Below the pieces are notes generated by a model, which saw nothing but the letters and a program-made list of their open reading frames with translations, was not told the origin of the DNA and searched no databases. From Phaseolus vulgaris (Eukaryota; Streptophyta; Magnoliopsida; Fabales; Fabaceae): a stretch of DNA of 64,000 nucleotides. Made by a program: the position numbers and the translations under genes. The stretch lies in assembly GCF_000499845.2 (NCBI RefSeq), contig NC_023750.2, positions 5,329,478 to 5,393,477 of the forward strand, in the 5' to 3' direction. The stretch's first letter is position 1. Each line of letters opens with the position of its first letter. Positions 46,758 to 61,300 of this stretch are shown one piece after another.

Positions 46758-49700
46758 ATGGCCCTTCAAGCTTTTTATGGCTCTGCATGTTGTTTCCATT
46801 CCCACCTTCATCACTCTTCTTCTTCCATCACTGCATCTCCACCATTCCTTGCTGCAAGGAGGTTCCAATCATGCCCTTCAAGAAAATCTCTCAAATTGAA
46901 TTGTAGTTCAAGTGGCAACAATGATGGCCAAGTATGCTTTTTGTGTTAATGGGGTTTCCCAAATTTGCCTCTTGAAACTTTGTTTCAAACTGTTTGTTAG
47001 CTCTAGTGCAGGATTATCTTCTGGATGCTCCAGTTTCTGTTGGTGATGGATTCTCTTTCAGTGGAGGTAAAAAAGAAATGGGTGGAGTATGGATGTGTGG
47101 AAAACTTTTTAGATCACAGGCTTATACCTTCTGTGGTTCTGACAATTTTGTTTGAGTTTTGTGGTTTCTTCTATTCTGACAGGAAAGTATTCAGAAGGGC
47201 CAAGTCCAAGTGATGAATGGTTTAAGCAAGGGAAAATGGTAATTATCAATTAATTTTTCACCCTTTTCTTTTTTATTTCGAAATTTCTCTTAAAGGGGGT
47301 TACAGTAATATTCTACAGCACAATGTTATGCATTTTATTTTTTAGAGTGACCTCTCTTACCTCAAGGATCATTATTTTGTTTCTTGAAAAAAGAAATGTT
47401 ATCTATTCAATCCTTAGTTATGTGAAGTGTCATGATTTGGTCACACTTTTCTGGAGTGAAAGCAATGAGTGTAATGAACCCTAATTTAGGAATTGGTTTG
47501 ATGGCATTTTTGCTTGCTTTTGGGACTAAATTGATGACAAAATATTTGAAGAACCAAAGTGAAGACATCTGGTGTTACACCATTTGTGACAAAATCATGA
47601 GGATCAAAGTGGTTGTGTTTGTATATTTGGATGGTGAAAATAAAGGTTTAGTCGTTTAAGAAAATAAGTTTGTGGGTCTTCTCTCCTTAGATGTTAGTCT
47701 GCTTGGTCAATTTGGGAAAATTCGGGACATATAAATCCTGAGCAAACTCATAAAAACATTATTTTCGGCCCAGAACTTTAAATCATTGGATTTGTGGGTC
47801 TTTTCTTCTTATATGTTGCTCTTCTTGCTCAATTTCATCCAATGTGAGTGTAACTCACATTACTCCAACAAAGTATAATGTCAGTTACTTCCAAGAATAC
47901 ATTCATTCAAACATGATTACATTGATTGTGAGCTAACACAATCTGATATGGAGGAAATTCTCGTTATGTTATTTCAGCTTCGCTTCCTTGAGGTTGCATT
48001 GTTGTTATTTTAAAGCCACTCTTGTGGATTTACCATCAGTTTCTGTTATATTATCAGGTTAAAGCCTATTCAATTCCTGGCACTGGTGAAAAGGCAAAAG
48101 ATCCAATTTTCGGACTTGCAATGGGTGCTGGTTCTCAAGCTACTGGCGATCGGTTTAGGTAAAGATTTATCTTTACAGGTCCAATGATTTTCCATCTTCT
48201 TGTTGAAGAACCAGGAGAATTAAAGAAAAAACAAATGGGAAAACAGATGGCTGATAAATGATATGTAACATGAATATATAATAGTAAACACATAATGCTA
48301 AAGACTTATTTTAATTTGTAGGACGTTGTTGCAAGTAGAAATGAGAAATTGTATTATTTTCTGGAATACTAATTTAACCACGTTTTGTCAATATCATTTT
48401 AAATGATAGATGGTTTTGTGTTGAAAGTGGAAGTGCGGATAATCCACCAGTGGTACTAATCCATGGTTTTCCTTCACAGGTGAGCATCATTAATTAGCAC
48501 TAATGTAACAGAGGACCTCTAGAATTGTGTTATTATATGAAATTTGAATCCGTGCTTTCTTAATTTTAAATTATAATGATATGAGAATCAGATTAGGTTG
48601 CTTTATTTTCTTGGTCATTTTTTTAACTGATAGTTCTAATCCAGGCATGCTTGTGTTGTGTCCACAAACAATAATCTGATTTGAATTCTATCAGAAATCG
48701 AAGGCATGTTCATGATCTATAGGTGCGTGAAACAATTGTAAAGAAAAGCTGCAAACACTAAAAGCCATAGACAAATTCTTCCTGAATGTGTTTTATGCTA
48801 TTAAATAGTGGTTTTAATAAAAGTCTATTCATCACAAGACCAATCTTGATTCATTAGCAAATGTTAGAATATCTGTAAACTACGGTTATGATTTTAGTTA
48901 ATAGCTGTTACAAACCTTAAGCGGTTGTACATTATGATTGTTTCCAGAATTGGAAAATGTTTGTCTTAGTCTTTGGAATTATCTGCTAAAGCCCCTTGTC
49001 CTTCTTGTTTCCTTGGTTTTCGACATTGTCAGACTATGATATGATATTTAAACTTTGGAGGTTAGTTGTGGTTGCTTCTGAGATGGATTAATAAAGGAGA
49101 TGAACTAAACACTGTTATCTCATGATGTTGAGCTGCAGTTGAGGTAATATTGTGACACTTATTGCAATTTGCTGCAATGGCAACAAACAGGGATGCTGTG
49201 TTGTGTCAGGGCAAACCATTATTCCTTTCCATCTTTTCTTTCTTGTTTTCCCTGGTTCTGAGATAAAACTTCTGCTATTAGGTGTTATAAGATTCTTTCT
49301 TAGTGAAAGAGATTCATAGAGTGATCATAGAGGTGATTGTGTTCTGGTTTGGTGATATGTATTATGTTGTTAATTGGGTAAAAGGAGTTGAGACTCATAG
49401 GTTGTGAGGGCCAGCTTAGAGGTTGAGACTACTAAACAAGTGGCATGTACTTTCTGCTTTGGTATGTGGGTTGAAGTTGGAAGTAGTTTAAGGTTAGGGG
49501 GGAAGATTGAAGACCTATGGAATGGTCAATTACATGCTTGAAAGTGGTGTTATTCAGTGAAAGTTCTTTGTTTGAGATAGGTTGATATTTTGTTTGATGT
49601 TCTCTGTTATATATCTGTGAGTTTATTTGTAACATCCTGAAAGCTTAACAAGTATCATCTTGAGGGTGAGTGTCAGAATAATAATCTGATTCATTAGCAT

Positions 49701-52700
49701 AGTAGTTTGGATTCACTAAAACATGTTACAATATTAATAGTTATGACTTTATTTTACATAACTCATTATTACCCCTGTAATTAGTCCTTGATTAGCTCTT
49801 GTACTGGATGAACTCTTGCCATACAGAAAATGGGATTGTTTGTACTCATGGAATGTGTTTTCCAATAAAAGTGAATGGGTATATATCACTTTCATATGGT
49901 TGGAAATGTTAATATCCGAGTCATGAGTTATTTTATCCAAACATGTTATATATATTGAGAAACCTCAATTTTTTTACTGGCAAATTGATGATGCTGCCAG
50001 GCATATTCTTATCGCAAAGTTCTTCCAGTACTCTCCAAGGACTATCATGCCATAGCCTTTGACTGGCTAGGTAAGATCACAGTTTCTTTTTTATTGAATT
50101 TAAAATTGTTCTTACTTTATCTGTTGGGTTCTTTCTGTGACATTCTGAAATGCTTTGTCATTGATTACTCTATGGATTTTTAATTACACATACCAAATTA
50201 ATTTATGTTAAGCATCATGAAAGGATTTCACAAAAATGCCTTAATAAATCTCCTCTTCATTGCAACTAATGCAATCTCTTTCAAAAACAACTATTGACGG
50301 CTACATTTTGTTTGGTATGTGTTCCCCATTCAATTATGTCATTATCCATAATGAGGAGCCTTTGATTTAACCCTAAACTAGCAGACTTGTGCTTCAATCT
50401 GTGCGTAATGACTGATCTCATTTACAAATTTTTACTCAACCAATTTATCATTAGATGGATTCATGTTTTTCTCATTCTTTTTAACATTCTTACCAAAATT
50501 TCCTTAGCTTATTCATTCACCACTGCAGCATTGGAAATGATCACTCCATTAATTCTTTCTTTTCTCTCAGGATTCGGGTTTTCTGATAAGCCTCAACCCA
50601 GATATGGGTTTGACTACACACTAGATGGTAATTGCTTGTGTCCCAAACAATCTCAAATAGGAATTGGCTGTTAATGAAAATTCTTGTTTTGACAAAAAAA
50701 AGTGTCTAGAATGTGTTGTTTTTGTTCTTCCCTGCAGAATATGTGTCATCATTGGAGTCACTTATTGATGAACTGGCTGTTACTAAAGTCTCACTTGTTG
50801 TCCAGGTAAGTTTGCCATAGTTGAAAAAAGTATCAATCTTCTTGCCAAAATTATCTGTTCTTTGACATGTGATAGGAAGTTCTTTAATCTTCTTTGCTCA
50901 CAGGGATATTTTTCGCCTGTTGTAGTTAAGTATGCCAGCATTCACCAGGACAAGCTCAGCAACTTAATACTCCTTAATCCACCTGTATGTTTGTTTTAAC
51001 TGTCAAATTCAACTTTGTCTTACAAAACTCATTCTACCATGTTATCATGAATCAAATGACAATTTTCTCTTATTTTAGTGTATACAAACTCATTTTTGCC
51101 ATATTCTAAAAACTTCACATAATCTTGTACTTGTAAATTCAATTATATTTTGTACTAGTTTTGTCTTGTAAAAGGAACTTGTTTCTCGACTTTTACATTT
51201 TCACTCTATTATTTATATCAGTATCTATCTGAAGTTCCTTCCTAAATACTTCTTAACAGTTATCAACTTGAATTCCTTCTTATTTTATAAGCTAACAGCT
51301 CAACATGCCAAGCTCCCATCAACATTGTCCATATTCAGCAACTTTCTGCTAGGTGAAATATTTTCACAGGTATAAAATCTGTATAGATCTTGTTGAAGTT
51401 TTAATATGAGCCTTTTACTTGAATTAAGATTTTGGTTCGTCCTTAAAGGTTTTAATGACATAGTCTGTGCATAATCAGGATCCATTAAGGGCAAGTGACA
51501 AAGCTCTAACAAGCTGTGGTCCCTATAAAATGAAAGAAGAAGATGCAATGGTCTATAGACGTCCCTATCTCACATCTGGTTCCTCAGGCTTTGCACTAAA
51601 TGCAATTAGCAGGAACATGTCTAAAGACCTCAAGGTGAAAATTTACATTTATTGAATCGGTTCTAGTGATTCACATGTATTTTCTCTAACGTATTGAAAC
51701 AATGGTCATCGAATAAGGGTATGTTTGGAAACTAGTTGACACTAAATTGAATGAACATATTCATCTCTATTAGTATAGCTTTATTTTATTCCTTTGGCCC
51801 TAATTTCTGTTAGTTTTTACCAACAATTGCCGAAATGAAGTACTAGAAAAGTATAAGGTCATTTCTATAACTACCTTTTCAGAGCAATAACTTTCTGTGT
51901 TCATTAGGTTTTGATTGGATCTAAATTCTATAACCTGTTAAAAGTTTGTTAACACTTTAAATTTACTCTGTCACTGGGTTTTAAAACAATTTTATTCTTT
52001 GGTTTGGTTTTTCTCAGGAGTTCAGAATTTGGATACCCTATATATATGGAAGCTAATGTTTTTTGGCAGGCTCATCTTCTTGATACCCTTTACTTAACCT
52101 TATCTAGAAAAGTACCTACTCATACATACCATCATAGACCTTCTCATAATGAAATTAAAAACTTTATGCTTATGTTGTCTGATATAGCAGACCTCAAATG
52201 CATATGGCAGTATCTTTCTCTCTACTGAATGGAGACAACTGAACCAACTCAAACAAGTTTGAAACTCAATTCCATGATTACCTCATAAGTTCATGAACCA
52301 AATAAGCTAAATTCGAGTGAAAATTTGAGCTCCTACTGAGGTAAACTTGATCGATGGATAGGTTCATGAACTAGCTCCATATATATATTAATACACTTTA
52401 TATTATTATATTTCATAACTAATTTCATATTGATTTATTAATTAAAAGAATAAATGAACAACTTTGGATGAGTCATTCACAAGCTTAAATCGAATCAAGT
52501 TTGAACAAGGCTCATATCAAACTCGAATCAAGTTGAACCAAGCTTGACTCATTTCTAGCAACATGTCTCAATTGATCTCATTGAGTTCAAGGTGGTGGGG
52601 CGACGCCTGACAGTGAACACCCAAAGAAAATTGAATCCTAACCCAAGACTTTAGATACCATATTAAGAATGAAGAAAGTAAATATAAGATTGATATCCAT

Positions 52701-55700
52701 AGTATAAAATACACACATACGGGTGTTTATTTATAGATAAAAATAATAACAGAATCAATAACGGAATAACAGAATAACATAAACTATGGAATAAGTCCGT
52801 TACGTTCAATTCAACAATACTTAATACTTAAGATGATTTATCAATGAAAAACCAGCTACATGATACGGATTCAAGACCTTTGTGTCTGGCAGAGATTTTA
52901 CACTAGTTTTGTTCAAAATTCACAAATGCAAAGATCATTGTACTGCACTGTCCAAAATACTTTCCCAAGCTTTTCTAGTGTCTTAGTAACTCAAGTAATA
53001 AGTTACATTCCTAGTGCATAGAATATAAATATAAAATAATAGTTGCTTTTATGCTATTTAATAAGATTGTGGTGTTTGCTTGATTCACTTTTTTCCTTTA
53101 GAGATATGTGGAGGATATGCATAGAATACTTAAGGACAAAAATTGGAAAGTTCAAACCACAATATGTTGGGGCCAAAGAGACCGCTGGTTGAGCTATGAT
53201 GGAGTGGAGGATTTCAGCAAGGATTCCAACCATAAACTCATTGAAGTTCCTACGGTAATTACACTATTCATTTGTACATGCCTGACTTTGTCTAGTTTTT
53301 TTTTTCATTTGTTGCCATTGGATGACATTTTTTTTCCATGATTACGTATAGTGAGCTACATTTTGTGAGCATATATTTGTAAAATATTTGCTTGATAACC
53401 TATTATTTTGTTTAAAAGCCAAGTAGCATGCATCCATAAATGTTTGTAAAATCTTACTTCTAGAGCATCCATATTGATGGGAAATGTTGTGTGGATTCTT
53501 GTATTCTCTTCATATTCAAAATCATTTAATACCCCATCAAAAAGGATCTCCATCTGATATTTTGGTATTTTATTTCAGCAAGTCAACAATTTAATTTCAG
53601 TTTTAGCTTGACTGTAATCTTTGCATTAAAAATATTAAATGAATTGTATTTAAGTTTGTGCTTATGTGTACATTCTTAGTGTTGTTCATTTAGCATAAGT
53701 TGGAAGAAAACTTGAAAATTAATGCATGATAGGAAGCAGAGATTAAATATATAGCAGTTGAGAACTAAGGAGAGAACAAAAGGGAGCTTGAAGGTCCAAA
53801 ACACATAAAGTCTTCATTTAATAGGCATTTATAATGGCTTCTCACGTGGTAAATTGGAGGACAATGTTGATTTGCACTAGGCACCATATTTTATTGTTCA
53901 TGGAGCACCGAGTATACTCCTAAGACTGATAGTTGAAACAATTTCTTCATGTATTTATGGAAATTTGATTCTATCATCTACATTTTTAACATAGGCTCAT
54001 CGTGTCACTTGCTATAAGGTTCCCCTTTGTTATCAAGTTCGAGATGTCCAGTTATTGGTGAAAGAGGGGTGTGTTAAAGATCACACACCAATAAAAGATA
54101 TGGTCAAATTATAATATATAAGTGGGTGCAAATCTCAACTTATAAGTTGATTTTGAGGTTAAGTTTAAAGTCTACTTTCTAAGTTGAGATGATGGGAGGC
54201 TAAAAGCAAATACAAATAGTAAAGGTGACAAAATAATGTTTTTATTCACACTTATGACAACACATTATTCAACAACTTATATGCAACTATGCCAATATTT
54301 AGCACTTGATATGACCCATGGAAGTGAGGATTGAGATTTTCAATTATGGGAGGATTGAGATTTTCAGTGGGTCTCTTGGCCAAGGATCTTATTTCAAGTA
54401 CTCTATCCACTATTTAGTGCCAGTACCTATCAAACAATAGAGGGTATGCAATACTAAATTAACTTCAGCTGTTTCGGGATATTCTAAACTACTCCATCCA
54501 AAACTGGCTCGTGGAAATTTGAACTATATCAAAAGCTATGGAAGAGAGGAACCATGTGTGCACACTATTTCTTTCGCAAACAATTTTATCACCTCATTGG
54601 CAGTGAACGGATGGTCCACAACCATGAAGTGAGAAAACTTGGTCAATCAGTCTACTATCACCAAAATAGTATCCTTCCGCTTGATAGACATATTTCTCCA
54701 TACCTTAATAGGAATAGGTAGAGGCAGAAGAAAACTTGTTAGAGATAAGGTGTCATACTTGCTCCTGCATGTGATTGCAGTACACTATAAACCCCCAGTT
54801 TCATTGCAGCACCTCTCAAATGGTTTAAAAGAAACAGTAACCTTTAATTCATTTAGGTTTATCCAACAATGTCCGTTTCTCCTCCTTCTCATCTTCTTCT
54901 ACCACAATTATCACCTTAAATTGTGTGTTCTTACAAATGTGGTTTAGCCCAAACTTCTCACATCTGAAGCACTCTCCCTTTCTCAAATTTTGCTGCACGT
55001 TTTGCATCTGGGAATCATAATTCCCATGTTTTTTGCCTTGTTGATGCCAGAATTGCTGAGGGTGGTAGAATTCCATTCTCACATAGTTTTGGGGGGTTGA
55101 AGTTTCTCAATCTAATGCAAGTGTTTCTCAATCTAATGCAAGTGTTTGTGTCACCTATGGAATTGAGCATACTTGAAGAAGCATGCATTTGTGATGCCAA
55201 CCTAATGATACAAATGAAATTCCAATAGCAAACTATTACTATATGAAGGGGAGTCTCTAACTGACCCAGTATATATAAATATCAATAGACTGTTATCTTA
55301 CAGTAACAAAGTTAGAAATTAATTTTTTTCTTTATGGTATGCAAATTTCTAAATTGTCATTGATATGCTATGGTTCCCTTTCTTATCAACAGTGCATTAC
55401 TTTGTTGGTAATTAGGTAGATTCATTGTCTGTTAAATGCTTGAGGCAACTTAATGCCATCAACATGTAGGAAACTGAACACAGTTACTAGGTGCAGTACA
55501 AATGTTTACTTTGTACTATAACTTCAACTTGAAAACTTAAAACTAAATATGAAAATGATTTTAGTATTAACTTTTTGTAGGTAATAATGAATTTTTTTTT
55601 ATATAGACTATTTTTATTGACAAATCTTATGCCTATTTTCAAAGGATAAAGGTAGAATTAACTTCTCTGCACTTTGTAGGCTGGTCATCATGTGCAGGAA

Positions 55701-55763
55701 GATTGTGGTGAAGAAATTGGACAACTTATTTGCAGGATAATAAGCAGAAGGACCAAGATATGA
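46758..55763 (+). CDS. plastid-type alpha/beta hydrolase with atypical nucleophile elbow
   Basis: Thirteen exons: 46758-46931, 47012-47066, 47183-47238, 48058-48158, 48410-48479, 50001-50070, 50571-50627, 50738-50805, 50904-50984, 51292-51369, 51479-51634, 53102-53254 and 55680-55763. They join in frame to 400 aa. Residues 1 to ~55 are Ser/Arg-rich without acids, as in a chloroplast transit peptide. The fold shows the oxyanion loop VVLIHGFPSQ (143-152), AIAFDWLGFGFSDKPQ, SLVVQGYFSPVVV (214-), LILLNPP, an acid candidate Asp349 in CWGQRDRW and His376/377 in AGHHVQEDCGEE. The nucleophile position reads G218-Y-F-S-P instead of G-x-S/D-x-G, so normal hydrolase chemistry is doubtful. It resembles the Arabidopsis At4g12830-type haloalkane-dehalogenase-like family. 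Introns 11 and 12 are long and carry retroelement remnants. Confidence 0.9.
52560..52870 (-). mobile_element. LTR and primer-binding-site remnant in intron 11 of the hydrolase gene
   Basis: On the minus strand a TATA-like CTATAAATAAACACC is followed by an LTR tail and then ATATGGTATCTAAAGTC, resembling a retroelement junction and initiator-Met tRNA primer site (typical TGGTATCAGAGC), with a leader reading into ...GTTCACTGTCAGGCGTC. Likely a TRIM or a truncated copia/gypsy 5' LTR. Coding sequence was not found. Confidence 0.4.
54080..54200 (+). repeat. dispersed repeat in intron 12, copy 3
   Basis: It contains tatataagtgggtgcaaatc, tcaacttataagttga and gttaagtttaaagtctactt, diverged from the repeat at 12957-13135. 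Confidence 0.5.
54280..55230 (-). pseudogene. Ty3/gypsy remnant: gag zinc knuckle joined to an integrase piece
   Basis: The minus-strand ORF 55082-54849 reads KGECFRCEKFGLNHICKNTQ followed by FKVIIV, a gag CCHC zinc knuckle (C-x2-C-x4-H-x4-C) as in plant gypsy elements. About 150 bp further on, the same strand encodes FSHFMVVDHPFTANEVIKLF, AKEIVCTHG and, after stops, the ...YPETAEV-like end of the gypsy integrase core. Protease, RT and RNase H, normally between them (several kb), are missing, so a large internal deletion occurred. A tandem phrase gtttctcaatctaatgcaa at 55100-55150 is repeated in the gag-proximal part. It lies antisense in intron 12. Confidence 0.7.
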
Positions 55764-58352
55764 GGATATATTTTCTCTTTGATCCTATATGCTCAAAGCT
55801 TTTATTACATTTTTTTCTTGTTCTCAGTCATTTTGATAAATCTTGGTTTATTGCCAATCTTGAATTGCAGAGAGAGGCATTTGGTGTATATCTCCTTCAA
55901 AGCTCTATCTCTTGTCTAAATTTCATTTGGAAATGAGTACTTGAGGAATAAGAAAAAGTTATTGCTTATAAAGTACAATGAAAACTAAAGCATTCATTTA
56001 TAGAATCATAGTATTTGTTGTCTCTTTGATACAAAGTACAGTTTTAAAGCCATGTTCTTGAAAGTGCACAGACTAAACCAATGAGGCATAGAAAACTTCA
56101 CCAGAGGAAAAGACACAACATAACTGTAGCATCATAAGTGCTTTTAGCATTATTTTCTGCTCAAAATAAAAGTTTTACCTTGATATTCCATATCAACTTT
56201 TACTTATATGATGTTAGATGATAACATATCAATATATAATTCAAACTACCTTTTTAAAAGTCTGCAAGACAGCTATCAAACCACCTTTTTAAAAAAAAAA
56301 AATCAGAAGTTATCAAATGATTATGAAGTGAAAATTAGGATTTGACCAAAAACATGTTGGTAGGATCATTTTGCACACATTGAAGTTATTGGACTATTCT
56401 GCAGTTGGTTAAAACATAACTTTTAGTGCAAAATTGAAGGGTACAAATGAGACCTTTCGATTTAAGAAATGAACAAAATTTCCTTGTGTCTTCATGGAAT
56501 TTCAGTAACATGTGTTGTTTGAATATGAGACTTTGTTGAATGCTGAATGCAAAAAAATTATCTATAACCAACAGTTCATGACCATACAATCTTACTTCTT
56601 GTTGATGGAACATCTTCAAATGTGCATGTTCTTGGATGAGCCGGGAAGGGACCTCCTTATCCTGCTGGATGTGCCTTGACTCCTTTATTGCACAAGATTT
56701 AGATGACGAGAATGAAGTATCTGTAAAAGGTATTCTGATGCTTAAGTTAAGATTTGGTACAATGTAGGTGAGAGTAATAAATATTATTCATGATGTGTAC
56801 ATTTCCTTTGGGTGTAGAACATATTTATAGGGTCATAATAGGTCATTGGTTCTAGGTCTGTACTAAGATAGGTCGCAAAGCTAATCTCACTGTCAAAGTA
56901 AGATTTCACACTATTAATGAAATTAATTACGCTGTATAGAAGATTAGTCGTTGGTTTCCTAAAAATTGGATTCGAACATGTCATTTGTGGGACACTCGAC
57001 CGTTGGAATGCATCTAAATAAATTAGTAAAAAGAAACCAACTTTCTTTATTTTTGAAAAGAATGGGACTACACCCTGTTCAAAAAAATATAAAAACCATG
57101 GGTGAATAGCAAACTTATAAGAGAATAACAAGACAATTTGAAATAACATAATAAAATGTGAATCAATGTAGACAAAAAAAAATGTGAATTTTCCAAGTTG
57201 GATGGTGATACATATTATGTTGGTTATTGATATAATTTTCATAAAAAGGATTGAAAATGTTTTTTTATGATTTTTTTTCATTTCCTATGCCGAATAAGGC
57301 TACAATCATTATAGTCTTTACTTAGTAAATTAATGTCTCTAAAATAATTATTAATTTTAAATGTTAAATCACCTCATTATAATTAATAATTAGAATTTAA
57401 TTAATTTGTAAATAAATATAATTAAAAATACTTCATTGTGACTAATAATTAGAATTTAATTAATTTGTAAATAAAAATAATTGAAGTTACATATCATTCA
57501 AATAATACAATACAACAAATTTAATCTTTTACATTTTTTATTTTAATTTTTAATTTAAAAATATACAAGTTAACTAGTTAGCCTGTCATGCTCCATCCTT
57601 AACCTGCTAGGTTGATAGACTACTTTCTTTTCAACATTTATAATGAAACGAAAATGTTTGCCAAAGTAAAAATATGATGTTGAATAAAAAATATATAATT
57701 TTTAATATAAAAACATATATATTTTATTAAACTCAATCTTTTGTGTAAGGTAAGAAATATTTTACAACCTGAAGACACTTAATATCTTGTAACGACTTCT
57801 AATATTCATATATAAACATTCACAAACAAGAAGAGAAGTTAACAACAACATTAATTTGGGTTGTATGAGGAACAAGAAGTTAACATGAAACTAGAAACTG
57901 GGTAATTTTTAAAGGGGAGTAGTAGATGTACTGGAAGCTTTTGTTTTGATTCAATTAAAGGCTTGGTCATGGATTAAATCAAAATCACAGTTTGTGCATT
58001 TTTTCTTTTCTGATTGGTGTATAGATCTGTTGGTTTGTATGAAAATAATTTCATGACGTATTCATTTAAGTTGTATCATCAGTCATCAGTATCAGTTATT
58101 TTTTTTTATTTTTTATCTTTTTGTGTTATATAAATATAACACTCAATAATGTAAGTTTGTAACAATTTTTTATTAATAATATATATCATTTTCTTTTCTC
58201 TTCTTTCTCTATGAGATATACAAAACTAATAAAATCATTATAAAAAGTATAAAAAAAAGTTATTTTAGAAACATTCCGAAACTTGTATATTCAAAATTTC
58301 AAGGATGTGATAATTATTTTGCATATGTTGATGTAGGAAGGTAAGAAAAAAG
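55764..58352. other. intergenic region between hydrolase and polygalacturonase genes
   Basis: 2.6 kb AT-rich. The first ~300 bp are probably the hydrolase 3'UTR and the last part the polygalacturonase 3'UTR. The minus ORF at 56784-57281 (165 codons) is hydrophobic and low-complexity without domain features and is not called. A short duplication of attagaatttaattaatttg lies at 57390-57460. Nothing else was recognised. Confidence 0.55.
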
Positions 58353-61300
58353 TCATGGCGATAAGCAGGAACAGTTTGGAGTGGTAGCTGTAACTGTTCC
58401 ATGGGCATTCTTCCCAGAACAATAAACTTGCTTTCCTTCTTCATGAGACACAATCTTAATTTCATCCAATGTAATGTTGAAACAACCTTGTGGACCACAA
58501 TTTAAGGTAATTGCTTTATCACGCACACATGTTCCATCAAATCCACGAAATGTGATTCCACTCACTTCTACACCTTCATCCTATTACACCAAAAATAAAT
58601 TTTAATAAATAATAAATAAATGAAGAGTTAAATATGTTTTTTTTCGTGTAAATACTTATAGTAAAAAAACTATTCTAAATGTTTTATGTAAGGCAACAAA
58701 CAAATTCTATCATTGTATTATAATATTTTAACATTATAAAGTGTTATTGTCAGCTATGAGTTAAAATAAGTATTTTAACATCTCAATACACACATCTGTT
58801 TATAAAGTAAATTTTTTTTTACAATAACCAAATCCAATAATTTTCGTACTATAAGTATATAAAAGGTCTAAAATTTAAATAAAACGAAAGTGAACGAAAT
58901 TACAAGAAAAATATATTTAGCCCTAATATATTTTAATTAGATGGATAATTAATCAGAGACACGAAGAAAGTTAGTGACTACAAAATTTAAAATATTAATT
59001 GTGAGTTTAGTGATTACCTTTGGAGAATAATCATTATAGAATTGGTCAATGATTATTGGGTTCCCAGCTTTTATCAATTTAATTTCCTCAAAAGTGATTT
59101 CTCTTGCATAACCTGATCCATTCTGTAAGAAAAATATGAAATATTCCTTTCAAATGGTAAGAAATAACGAGAAAAAAAATATTTAATGTTTTTTAACATT
59201 TTTGTTTTTTCGTATATACGTCTGAAAATTCCTTTGATTGATCAGTTTTTATCAAGCACACCTCTAATTAATCAATTTTACAGGATTCAAAATTACTTGA
59301 CCTGTGTATATATAATTATAGCATAATTAATGGGTATACATGATTTTTTTTTTCTACTTTTATCTCATTTTCAAAGTTAAGAAAATATTAATTACTTTTT
59401 TAATTATGTTGTTCACTTAATTTTTAATTAATGTGGAGTAGAAATGAAATAGAAAAATTTATAACTATTTTATTAAGATAAAAAAATTATTGCATTTCAA
59501 TATTTTTTTAGTAAAAAACTTAAAACACAAATAAAAATGAAAAAAAAAAATACTCACAGGAAATGTCTTTATTCTTGCTCCATTTGTTGTATTGGTGAAG
59601 CTGCAGTTTCGTACATAAATTTGTTCTGCTGTATTATCATTGCCTCTACCCAAGCTGCCAATGCTGATTAATTCATCACACTTGGTTAAAGTTAGGAATA
59701 TATAACAAATTATATTAATTTTATCAATGCAAAAAACTTATATTCCTTCATTCTCAAAATTATATTGCAATATAATTTGGAAAAAAAAATCACGGGTGTA
59801 AAATTCTTAGTATATTAAATTGATTCAAATAAATTACTTTAGGTGTTTATGTAAAATTTTAGAAAAAATATGAATGTAAAAGTTATGAGATGAGATAATA
59901 GTTTTATATATCATCTTCAGAGTGTGTGACAATTCCCTCAAACTCTTATGTCTTTTGTCTTTTTCATATTAATAATTGTTTTCACATTAATAATTGTAGT
60001 GTTAAGTTGAGGGTGTGAATATATTTATTCCATTCTGCAATATTCTTATATTATTTAATATTTTTATATTATTTAGAATTTAGAGTTTTGAAGTGAAAGA
60101 TAATTTAAATACGTATTTTATTTTTATTTTGAGATATATTTTAAAAAAAATATTAAATTACAAAATGAACAAGATCTTAAATACCATGATAATTTTAATG
60201 TGATCTCTCAAATTGTTAGGTGGTTATTTTTTTTTTATCTGGATTGTATGTTTCTCTTTGTGCAATGAATTTGTTTGTATAAAGGTTGAAGTATCTGAAC
60301 TACTTTTATTTTATTTATTCGATTGATAAAAAAATAATAATTTTAATGATGTTATTTTAACAAATTTAAAATCAAAACAATATCATTTTAGAAAAAACAC
60401 ATTAAATAATGATATATATATACCTTATTCCATGGCCTGGTCCACAAGCAATCTCAGTAACATTGATATAAGAGGAGTTACCACTGATGCCAATACAATC
60501 ATCACCTATTGAGAAAGTGAGTGTAAGTTTAAAAGTGCAGATAATAATGTTATTATATAACTCTTGATGGAAAAAACGTACACGAAAACAACACATAAAC
60601 ACGAATCAACTGCAAAAATTAAACAACACAGAATTTAACGTGATTCGGTTACGTCTACGGACAACTAATTAGGTTTTCATTTTGTACAAGTAAAAAAATC
60701 TCTTAAATAGAGATTATAGAAGGAATACAATAATTAAGCCCACTCACTAAAACATGATGTCTAGTCAGTTCAACCTAATTGGTCCTGACTTGACACTCAT
60801 CAATAACTACATTAAAATTTGATATTATATATCTAGATACAGATATATAAATATATATGTGCATGTGGTGATGAAAAGTTGGTTTACCAGATGCTATAGT
60901 TGAATCTCTGATCCAGATATTTTTGGAAGCATAGACATTAAATCCATCAGTGTTGGGAGAGTTAGCAGGAGAATGAATAGTGATAGCAGAGAAAATGGCA
61001 TTCACACAATCATTCACGTTTATGTGAGATCTTGGACTGTTCACAATTCTCAAGTAACTAACCCTAAGATCATTGCATGCATTGAAACTAATCACCTGCA
61101 TCATTCACAATTATTCAATTATTCAATTTGAATATGAAAATGAATGTAAAAGAGAAAGAAATAATGAGAAAAGAAAGTGTAGAATAATGAAAAACCGATG
61201 GTCGTTGACAAGCTTTGCATGGCCACCAAGTAAAACCTAAGCCATCTAATAATCCTTCTCTTCCATCAACTATGAGACCATTCACATTTGACATCAAGAT

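Noticed and set aside
56784..57281. 165-codon minus-strand ORF
   Set aside because: Biased Phe/Ile/Lys composition in AT-rich DNA, no domain, no splice or promoter context.
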